Shown here in pieces: positions 12,456 through 22,325 of a stretch of DNA of 64,000 nucleotides. The first letter of the stretch is position 1; each line of letters begins with the position of its first letter. Both the position numbers and the translations under genes were made by a program. The notes beneath the pieces were generated by a model that did no database searches, was not told the DNA's origin, and saw nothing but the letters and a program-made list of their open reading frames with translations. The DNA is taken from NCBI GenBank assembly GCA_029990175.1, contig JARKIP010000017.1, positions 32,599,001 through 32,663,000 of the forward strand, written 5' to 3'. The DNA is from Petunia secreta (taxonomy: Eukaryota; Streptophyta; Magnoliopsida; Solanales; Solanaceae).

Positions 12456-12738
12456 GATGGGATGGCACATAACGCACATTTGTCCTTAAGCATTATATAA
12501 AGACTTGACATCCTTGGCATGTCACAAGTACATTAGCCATTTTCTTATAAAGTGTCTAAAGGGTTCTCAACTCACAACGACACATCTCTTCATATCCTCT
12601 GTCGCATTGTTTTCAAAAATTTGTGCCACAGGTTGATCATTTTGCTCACAGTAAAGTGAATCTTAGTCATTTTTATTCTCCCTTTTCCTATCATCCTTCA
12701 CCTTTTCCAAAAGATCATGGGCCACTAGAACATTTGAC

Positions 12739-14334
12739 ATGGTTGTTGAAACCCCTCAGTTGCTCAGAGATTGGTGGGGAAACCTAAGCATAGATTAACA
12801 AGACCGAGTTAAAGAGGTGTTGGGGAACCTGATTTCACTGATGGAGCACACTGTAGTAGAAAGGATGATACAAGCAGTGGTACACTATTGGGATGCAGAC
12901 TGAGCAGTTTTTCACTTTGAGAGTGTAGAGTTGACACCATTACTGGAGGAAATAGGCGGGTTAACTCAATTACCATTCGAAAGTGAAGAAGTCTTGATGC
13001 CTAAGAACATTACACCTGAGGAGTTCTTCGAAATGGTAGGATTTAGGCCTGAGTTGTGCACAAACAGTATACGGCAATCGGGAATTTCTCTAACGTCCCT
13101 CTACATCAAATTTGGGTATGGAGAGGCATTTCAAGAATCCGAAGACTATTTCAGCATTAACCAGGCAAATTGGCAAGAGCGGAGAGTACTTGCTTTTGTC
13201 ACCAGCTTTCTAGGGACTATCGTCTTTCCACAACACAAATGACGAGTTGATGTTTGCATGGTCACAATTGCTAATGTCTTACTCAAGGACACTAAAAAGA
13301 ACTACGCTTTGGTACCGATGATTGTTGCAGAGATGTACCGAGCTTAAGAAAGATGCAAGAAGGGCGCTGGTTTCTTTGAAGGTTGCAATTTGCTTTTACA
13401 AATTTGGCTGATGGAGCATTTGCAAAGGATGGCTAGCACAGACCAAACTTTCCATTCCATACCGAGAGAAAACTACATCTTGACTCCTGCCGTCCACACG
13501 GACAACGCTCTCGAGAAATGGGACCAACCAACAACTGCCAGTGGTTGGAACCACATGTTCTGTCAACTGACACCTGAAAACATACAATGGATATTTGATT
13601 ACTTTTCCAGAACAACAGTAATCACACGATCCAAAGGATACTCTTTTCTCATCTTAGTTGGCTTTAGAGGAGTTTACCCATACACTCCTTTAAGGACACT
13701 TAGACAAGCTGGGAGAAAGCAGACAGTACCTCGAATTGCAGACATCGGAAATTTCAAAGCAAATATTCTCGGAGAGTGATACCATTCAAAGACAAGATAA
13801 TAGAACTTTGGAAAGAAAGGCAACGAATAGGAATCGAGACTATTGGACGAGACAGGTTTGATGCTAGCTATGATGAAGACTATCCAGACTGGCTTAGGAA
13901 GGACATAGCAAGGGCAATTTAACCAAGTTCAACAACAAAAAGGAAAAGGAATGCTGATGAGTTAGAATCTGAATGCAAAAGATTACGCAAACAACTGACA
14001 AGGGCACAAGGGAAAATAGCAAAGAAACAAAGTTTTGCCGAAACAAAGAACGAAGAAAAAGGCAAATGGCGCAGCAAGGCAGAGCTCCTGACAAAACGCA
14101 TAGAGTGTATCAGCGTATGGGCTGGTGAGGGGATGAACTCTGTGGAAACAAAGGAATGGAGGAGAAAGGAAGAAAGGCTTGGAAAATGTTGAAGAACTTC
14201 ATATTTGACATATCCCGACTCTTAATTGATGCAAACAATATCATCTTCCAAGGATACTCATTAGAGGCAAGCTTGTCCGAGGAAGACTCGACAGAGGAAG
14301 AAGAAGAAGAATCTTTTGGGGAAGGATCAGCATA
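12739..14334 (+). pseudogene. Ogre ORF1-type protein pseudogene (DUF7745-like) with coiled-coil tail
   Basis: A candidate start at 12739 opens MVVETPQLLRDWWGNL. The frame continues through VVHYWDAD, ELTPLLEEIGGL, LYIKFGYGEAFQ, RVLAFVTSFLGTIVFPQ, FFEGCNLLLQIWLMEHL and TPENIQWIFDYFSRT. This order resembles the DUF7745 (plant-mobile-domain-like) proteins that several plant Ogre/Tat elements encode upstream of gag-pol; their role is unknown. In-frame stops occur near 12796, 12900, 13240, 13346, 13777 and 13919. A shifted-frame tail is basic and coiled-coil-like (KRKRNADELESECKRLRKQ), and an acidic end lies near 14320. All stops look like point mutations, so the protein is dead but was maintained until fairly late. 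Link to Ogre ORF1 is inference from position and resemblance. Confidence 0.72.
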
Positions 14335-17260
14335 AAAGATTTTCACCTGGTCATGATCTAAACCTCTAGCAATGTTTTCTTTCTCTTACATTATTTCAAT
14401 ATCAGCCAATGTAACAAAAGTCCAATAAATGCAATATTATCTTTAGACTTCGAATTTTGTTGGCAAATGAAATGATACATGTGGCACAAAGCGCTTTTCA
14501 AACCATCATGCGTAAAACGATCCTTAGCATTATAGGATGCATTTCTTATTTGATATATGTGCATTGCATGAATTTGTCTGGTGCTCTAGGTCCCTAAAGG
14601 AATCCTTTCCCCAAACTCAAATCGCCTCCTCTCCCTACTCTATGATCAAATCCTGGAATCTAAAATCTTTCGCATGTCCAAATTGTCTTTAATTCATTCA
14701 AAATCTATTACCCAAAAGGTTGGCTCGAGTTGAATACCAAGGCAAAGGACATGGTTAAGCGAGTGCACTTGTCAGGGATTTTCCGAATTAAGGAGTTCTT
14801 CACAGCAATTCCCACTAGCCCTCTCCTATCTCTACATTACCTCCGATGTACTACAAACTACCAATAAGGCTAGCTAGTCTGAAAATACGAGTCTTTTCAA
14901 AAGAAGAAAGATGAAGTCTCTTTCGTCGCAACCATTCAAGACCCTATGTTCAACCACTATTATCAAACAGCGCCATCGTTTTATCCCTACCCTTATATAC
15001 CACCTACATATCCCGCTCAGTCCACTCGACATATATTCTACATCCCAGCACCAAATCATCCACCATACCAGCAAAACAACCAATCCAACTACTAAAAATA
15101 CACTACCATATCCTCCTGAGGTCTCGCCCTGATGCAAACCAAAGACCGAAAAGAAACTACACTCCACTAGCCAAATCCCGCAACTCAATTGTTCGAGAAA
15201 TGAGAAACTGTCGGGCTTATTGCCCCAAGCACCTCAATTGTTCCATCGAGCAATATGAAAATTGACAAGGCAAGGAAAATATTGGTCAAATTCAAAGGCA
15301 CACATGGCTCACCTCAAAACCTTTTGACACCAACATCCAAGGATCATTCTGTTGCACCTGTCTACACAATCACGCCACTTACAATACATGATTGTGACCC
15401 AAAGTACTTTCTCAACTTGCTCCAAGCATTCAGAGGGCTAGTGAAAGATAATATTGGAAAGACAGAGGTGTAGCAAATACTTGTGCACAATAATAAAAAA
15501 ACAAGCAAGCTAATTCATCTTGTGAAGGAGAGACCAAAAACACGATGACAAAGCCATCGTCATATGACAAACCTGGAGACTTCCGGAGCATTTGGAAGCA
15601 TGTCTCTATCACTAGCCAAAGATAAAGCAAGACGATGAAGTCATTTGAGACTCTTACCATAGCAAGGGTTGAGCTGAAACAAAAGCACAGACGAATGGAC
15701 TTCTTGGAGCAATCTTGGTCTAAGGCTTTATTGGGGTGATATGAAAGTCTTTTGATGACCATTACAAAAGGACGTAGCAATCTAAGAGTACACATGATAC
15801 GTAACCAACCTACATCGAGTTCAATGGCTCAACAATAAGATATTACTCAACGTGGAAAGTTGGTGTAAGGACTATATTGCAGCAATTGGTTGACAAGTAT
15901 GAAAGACGCTAAGTATCTCTTCGAGGACACATAGCCATCATAACCAACAAATTGGCAAGAAAGGTTGACAAATGCACTCAAGGTCCTGGTATTCGACAAA
16001 AGCCAACATTCTTTTCTGTCACACAACACAATCTACTCCTTACACAATGTCTTTATCACTTTTCATTGACATCCAACTCCTCCCCTCCCGTTTAAACAAG
16101 TATCGATCGATTGGCCAAAATCCTTGTCTTGACTGCTACATAAAGCACTTAGGCAATCTCTTGCGATATCTATATAATCTATCACAACCGCCAAAATTCA
16201 AGCGTTAATCCGTCATCTGTAGTCTAGACATTCTCTTAAGCTCATGTGACATTTTTGCTTCAAGTCTTTGCTAACATGCCCACACTACTTTGTGCATTTC
16301 ACCACTTTGTTAAGGTTGCCTCGCGCCTGAACACCAAAATCGGTCAAGAGTCTGCATTCGGAAAGCTGAAACGGCAAACCAAGAGGAAACACTTTCTGCT
16401 ACCACAAAGTCCTTTGAACCATCAGCATATGACACCAAAAGTATTCAGACAAGCCAAACCCCGTACAACTTACATTATACCCTCACGAGAATCACAACCA
16501 AAGAAATCCAATCGCTATACAACCAAAACTAGCAAAACTCACAACCTTACACTGCACCCGACTTACACAATAAACAACCTTCTCTCCTTCGAGACTTCCA
16601 ATCACAACCTTATCAGACTCAACACAATCAAAGACATACAAAAAGACAAAGCCTCATGCCTTATTCCTTTAGCTCAGTCAACAGATATTGCATCTAACAA
16701 ACAAACTACTCCCTGGATACCCATTCCTAAATTCGGTCCAACAAGATCTACACTCATTCCCATACTATGACACAAAGCAATGGTACAACAACAGCCAACA
16801 AAAGAGAAACTCTAACTCCCTAACCACGAACACACTTTCTACAAAGGCCTATCCACCCAAAGTTAGCTCCATGCTTTCGAAAGCACGACCCAAGACAAAC
16901 ACAATTCTAGACAATCTCCAAATTCAACAAAATTCAAATATCAAACCCTCAGTCTGAAAACATCCACATACTCATAGTCATCAATACATCCCATCGCCAC
17001 ACTAAAGGATGAATGCAGACTCTAGCCAATACATTGGTGTTCAGTGCAATATAACCACCTTTTCTCGATGATCTATCATAAACAATAAACTGGGGCATAA
17101 TTTTTGAGGATCCCCCCAAAATTTCCCAAAAGATGCAAATTTGACACTGGGGCAGAAATTTTTGAGATCTCCTAAAAAATTTCACGAAAATTCCTTACAA
17201 CAGCAACATGATAGCCTCCTTAGTACATTGCATGACATACAATAGCGTTCTACCTGTTGC
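14335..17260 (+). other. Degenerate Ogre internal region, possible gag-linker remnants, no pol
   Basis: No RT (YxDD), RNase H or integrase (HHCC, DDE) signature could be found in any frame. A Pro/Tyr-rich piece (14930-15120) and, in another frame, a piece reading RPKRNYTPLAKSRNSIVR (near 15150) resemble the Pro-rich linker at the end of Tat/Ogre gag, with low confidence. Open frames at 15255-15473 and 16246-16770 show no domain I recognise and have low-complexity Thr/Asn/Lys composition. I read this as the collapsed remains of gag-pol after a large deletion. Confidence 0.5.
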
Positions 17261-17273
17261 ACTTTACTCTTGA

Positions 17274-17900
17274 TGCATCGACTGAGGGTACACAACCCGA
17301 TGTCGAATTTTCATTTTTAAATTAGCCGAGGGCATACAACCCGAAGCGTCGATTGAGGGTACACAGCCCGATATCGATTTGTCATTTAAATTAGCTGAGG
17401 GCATACAACCCGAAGCGTCGAATGAGGGTACACAGCCCGATATCGATTTGTCATTTAAATTAGCTGAGGGCATACAACCCGAAGCGTCGATTGAGGGTAC
17501 ACAGTCCGATATCGATTTGTCATTTAAATTAGCTGAGGGCATACAACCCGAAGCGTCGATTGAGGGTACACAGCCCGATATCGATTTGTCATTTAAATTA
17601 GCTGAGGGCATACAACCCGAAGCGTCGATTGAGGGTACACAGCCCGATATCGATTTGTCATTTAAATTAGCTGAGGGCATACAAATCGAAGCGTCGATTG
17701 AGGGTACACTGCCCGATATCGATTTGCATTTATTTTTACTGAGGGCATACAACCCGAAGCACCGACGGAGGGTACACAGCCTGATGTTGAAACTAACACC
17801 GCGGAGGGTACACAGCCCGAGGTAAATTTTGACATTGTAACAGGGAGACAACCTGGAGGGTAGACAGCCCGTTGAAAGGAAAACATGACAAAGGGTGTGC
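17274..17900 (+). repeat. 69-bp tandem array near the Ogre 3' end
   Basis: About six near-perfect 69-bp units sit between 17274 and 17756; 'gaagcgtcg' recurs at 17343, 17412, 17481, 17550, 17619 and 17688. More degenerate partial units run on to about 17920. Each unit holds two related ~17-bp motifs, 'gagggtacacagcccga' and 'gagggcatacaacccga', so it looks like a dimer of a ~35-bp ancestor. Since 69 is divisible by three, long frames stay open on both strands (a 23-residue repeat containing AEGIQPEAS and EGTQPDIDL on plus). I treat this as a minisatellite; tandem arrays towards the 3' untranslated region are known in Tat/Ogre elements. Confidence 0.9.
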
Positions 17901-18369
17901 AACCAGAGTATACAGCCCGATGTGACAAACACCCGTTTAAAGGACGAAAATTAATGGACAAACAATCGGGCGTCACAACTGGCAAGATGCTCCAACAACA
18001 GTTCAGCACGACAAAGCAACTAACTCCTGACGAGAAGCACTTAGCAAATGGATATCCCCCAGAGGAGAGGCACACATTCCCTAGCACTGAGCACCTGAAA
18101 GCGGACCAGGCAAAGGAGAGCTCAACTCAACAGGGAAGTTTACTTTATATTTATTTTTTATCTCAATTTGCATGTTTTCTTGATTTTGCTATAGTTGTCT
18201 CCCCGATCTCTCAACGAACCCATGCGTCCCTCTTTCATACCTGCTCCCCATACTCACTACCGATTATACAACCGCAAAACCTCAAATACATCCCAAAGCA
18301 CCCAAAGCCACAATCCTATACTCGCACCAGCAATCTTTCCCCGCCAATTGGGTACTAGCTTCGTATTCC

Positions 18370-19070
18370 TTCCTATTCGTGCCTATCTGTTGGAATCGTG
18401 CATATTCATCGTGCTTTACCCCTCAATGTTCCTCAATTCATTCAAGACAATGTTGAAGCCAAGATGATTCGTTTATCGATTTATAGTGGAAACTATGCCC
18501 ATGTAAACTCCCCTTTATGGGTGTGTCGTGCACCAAATCATCATAAATAGGACGTTTACAAACCTATTTCGCCACACTCGGTCTATCGATGTTATCTCAA
18601 CTTCGACAACGCCTTTGTCCTACCTGCAAAATACCTATTCTGTCAAATTCTGACATGCCCAAAAGCCGATCATTTCATGCCCTCACAAGTAATCTGCCTA
18701 ACCTTCCATGGCGAGTTAGGATGAGAAATGTCCATGACGAGTTAGGATGTCATTTCTCACTTTCATTCCAGTTAATGCTTACTTTGTCTATTCAAGCCTA
18801 TCTGCGTTATTCGTGCGTGTTTTCATGCCTAATCGTGCCGATCTATTTGAGTCATGTGCATTTATAAAACTCGCCCCTCAAATCCTTCAAGGCAATGTCG
18901 AGGGAAATATTACTCATTTATTGAGATGAAGTGGAAATTATGTACTTATAAACTTCTCTTTATGGGTATGTAGCGCGCCACATTTTCATAACTAGGATGA
19001 TTATAAGTCTCTTTTCCCACGCTCGATCTATTGATGTTATCTCATCTTCGATAACGCCTTTGCTTCATTC
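18370..19070 (+). repeat. Diverged direct duplication (~445-bp offset) in the Ogre 3' region
   Basis: Sequence around 18370-18625 is repeated at about 18790-19068. Landmarks in both copies are 'cctatctg', 'tatgggt', 'cgatgttatctca' or 'tgatgttatctca', and 'cgataacgcctttg' or 'cgacaacgcctttg'. Between them lies a short 'cgagttaggatg' duplication near 18713 and 18738. Non-coding. Confidence 0.7.
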
Positions 19071-19199
19071 TTCACTCATCCCGCCAAACGGCAAAGCACA
19101 CACGAATCTAAACTTTACATACTCTGATAAGTTTAGTTTTTACATTCAAATCATGCGCCATAAACATCTCAGACAGGCAAAATACCATTCTAGAACTAT

Positions 19200-19388
19200 A
19201 CACGGCCTGATTTTCGTAAAACCCGAGATATGTAGGCAACTCAGAGACCGGGGTTCGACCAAAAACACCCCAAAATTCCCGTTTCCCCTTTGAAATCTTT
19301 TTTGCCTCCCAGTCGTGACAAAATTTTCCGCACTGTCAACGTCTTTGCCCGAAGACTCTTTCATCATCCCCGGGCAAAGAGGGGCAGC
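19200..19388 (+). other. Ogre 3' untranslated region and polypurine tract
   Basis: A 'gatatgtaggcaactcagag' block, of a kind common in the 3' regions of plant Tat/Ogre elements, lies at about 19225. Immediately before the 3' LTR the purine-rich run GGGCAAAGAGGGGCAGC ends at 19388. This is the expected primer for plus-strand DNA synthesis. Confidence 0.75.
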
Positions 19389-19770
19389 TGTTGACACCCA
19401 ATTTTGTCCCTCCTTTTTTTAAAATTGGATATAATTTAACGTAAAGGTGCAATTTTGCTATTTGTGCAAAGTGTGTATTAGAAGCAGTCATTTATGTGTG
19501 TTATCCCTCTATTTATGTATTATATACTTAGGTGTGGCTCTTTTATGTAACTTTTGCATCATTTAGGCTATTTGTCAAAATTATGACTATTTGTGAAATA
19601 TGTGCATTTATAATATTAGTGGTTATATTATATAATTGCGTCATTTAGGCTACATGTCAAGTTTGTTTCAATTTGTAATTATTTGTGCAAATTAGTAATT
19701 ATTTGTGCAAATTAGTAATTATTTGTGATTATATATATATTTAAATAATTTTATTTGAGCTTATTTAATA

Positions 19771-19998
19771 CTCCCTCCGTTTCAAAAAGGATGAACCTAT
19801 TTCCTTTTTAGTCTGTTTCAAAACGAATGACCTCTTTCTAAATTTAGAAAGAAATTTTTACTTTTACTCATCCCTAGATGATTTGTAGCCACACAAATAT
19901 CTATAACTTATTTTAGACCACAAGTTTCAAAAGTCTTCCCTTCTTTATTAAACTTCATGCAAAGTCAAATGGGTTCATCTAAAGTGGAACGGAGGGAG
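19771..19998. mobile_element. Stowaway-type MITE in the Ogre 3' LTR
   Basis: Terminal inverted repeats CTCCCTCCGTTTC and its reverse complement-like end (GGAACGGAGGGAG) are flanked by TA (19769-19770 and 19999-20000). It is absent from the 5' LTR at the matching place. Length 228 bp, no coding capacity. Its ends match another MITE at 49082-49341. Confidence 0.88.
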
Positions 19999-21994
19999 TA
20001 ATTATTTGTGCATTTTATAAAATATGTATATCTATATTTTTATTTACACCTTTAAGTTGAATATTGGCCAATTTAAAAGAAAATGTCCAAATTCCTTTTT
20101 ATTATCAGTTATTCCATATTTCAAAATTTCTATCAAAATCCTCTATTTATTTATATTTATATTATTTATTAAATTACATTTTTCCTTTTTGAACTTAGAC
20201 AAGTGTTCGTCTAAGTACGTTCATAATTCTATTGAAATTTTCTTTTCCTCTTATTTTATTTTTGAATTAATCCTTTTTTTACCTCCCAATCCTACTTTGA
20301 ATCTAGACTAAATGAAGTCTAGATACATCCATCCAAGTTCATCCCCCTCATATCTTATCTTCCCTCCCAAAATTATCTCCTAATATTTTTCCTAATTTCC
20401 CCATAATTCCCTATCCCTAAAATCAATCCCCAAATACCCCTAATCTCTCCAATTATCCTAACAACTATTTTTCAAATTCTTTAATATAGTCCCTTCCTCA
20501 CTTGCACAGATGATCAGAAAAAACCCGGACACAGTACCCCACTCTCCCATTTTAGTCTTCTTCTTACTCCTTTACCCAAACCTTTTTCCCCGCACACACA
20601 CACGAACACCATACACGCAGATCTCCACGACCCTTGTCTTCTTCCCCATACAATACACACACAACACCCACAAATTATACAGACAGTACCTAAAACACAT
20701 ACACGAGAACAGAAGACCAGTGGAATACCCAGGCATAACAAACATACTCCCCTCTTCTCCACATACTAACCAAGATCAGTAGGCTTCGTTCTTTTTCTCC
20801 TGCACCATTGAACAAAAGCACCAACATATACCCATCAAGAAAATCAAAAGACCAAAATCCACCCACACACCCACATAATCCCCACTAACTTGTCTTGCTC
20901 CCCTCACAAAAACCAGTCGCGACACACTTGAACATCCCTCAATCCACAGAACCAACACACACCCACAAATCGAAAACAAAAAAGGCAAACAGGGGAGTAG
21001 GAGAGTCGCAGATCAGAAAAAGGGGATCGGAGGATGGGGAATAATAAACCATTGGCGATGGCTAAGGATGCCGTTAAATCCCTCGGCGTCTCTGATTTTC
21101 TTTTTTGTCATGTTCTTGATCTGATCTTGGTTGCAGGAATTAAAAGCAGGGGCTGAGGAGTTGCAGCGATGTCGCGCGGTTCGCCGGATAACTCCGCCGG
21201 CGGTCGCTCCTCCTTTTGTAGTTGTTTTTGTTGTCTTTTGCAGGCCTCGCCTGATTCGCTGCAAATCTCTGTCGCGTTTGGGTTATCAAAACCAAGGGTG
21301 ACTTGTTTTGGGTCATCGTTTGGTTTGATTATTGTGGTGTTGATATTACTATGGTTGCTCGATTTCTTAAGTGCCATTGCTCTTCTGGTTTTGTTTCATT
21401 TGACCATGTTTGACACGACCCGAATTCTCGGTTAGGCCGTGCGGGCACCCGACCACCTCCCCTAAACCTGTCGGGCGAACCCTATTGACTGAATTGATAT
21501 AAATTGTGAAGAATTACCTTGAAATGAACATGAACCAAACTTTAACAGCATAAGATAACTCTCAAGGATAGACAAAGATACAAGCTGTCTGAATAATACA
21601 AATAACTACCTAGAAGACAGATTTTTAAAGGTTTCCAGATCAGACATCTAAGAAAGCCAAAAGATATACACACCTCCCGAAGGGAGCAAAAGTAAGGAAA
21701 ACTGTAGTATCTGAAGTTGGTGGCCGCAATGAACAGGATGGCTCACCGTAAACAGCTGAAAACGTACCACTCCTCAATCACGACGCGACTAGTTGGGTCC
21801 TGGAGCAGAATCTACCGAACGGAAAGAAAACACAAGAACAAATAGGGGTGAGTCATAAGGACTCAATAAGTGCGAACAAACTAGCAACCTCGAAAAATAG
21901 ATACGCTAGTCAGGGAAACGGAACTGGACAACAATCAACAAATAAGCAATGCACATATAAGCAGAACATTAGTCATGTACAAAAAATCTACACA

Positions 21995-22075
21995 ATAGTA
22001 TGAAATGAAATGGAATGAGATGAAATGAAATGAAATGAAATGAAATGAAATAAGATGAAATGAAATGAGATGCAA
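21995..22075. repeat. (TGAAA)n pentanucleotide microsatellite
   Basis: About 15 slightly imperfect copies of 'tgaaa/tgaga' inside the solo LTR. Confidence 0.85.
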
Positions 22076-22104
22076 AGGGTCACATGTGCCTGTAATCCCA
22101 TCCC

Positions 22105-22325
22105 GAAGCGGAATACTCCTGCATTCGAGGGGAATCCAATTTGCTAACCAACTGGAGCGGAATACTCCTGCTCATGGGGCGGAATACTCCTGCTCATGGG
22201 GCGGAATACTTCTGCACTCGATATAATATAAATCAGAGGCGGAATACTCCTGCACTCTCCTGGGGCGGAATACTCCTGCACCCGATAAAATGTAAAGTTG
22301 AGACAGAATACTCTTGCACTCAGTA
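22105..22325. repeat. Short tandem repeat with a GCGGAATACTCCTGC core
   Basis: Seven copies of the 15-bp core (some with one or two changes) occur with variable spacers, e.g. at about 22107, 22158, 22180, 22202, 22239, 22265 and 22305. Two neighbouring copies share the same 'tcatggg' spacer, so local duplication is recent. Function unknown. Confidence 0.8.

Noticed and set aside
16246..16770. 174-residue plus-strand frame in the Ogre interior as a possible gene
   Set aside because: Low-complexity Thr/Asn/Lys composition, no recognisable domain, and it lies in decayed element sequence.
17274..17920. Possible CRISPR-like array
   Set aside because: Units are directly tandem with no unique spacers, and the DNA is plant nuclear.
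17264..17932. 222-residue minus-strand frame and 148-residue plus-strand frame with perfect internal repeats
   Set aside because: Both arise because a 69-bp unit keeps any stop-free frame open; there is no start context or non-repeat domain, and the surroundings are retrotransposon 3' region.
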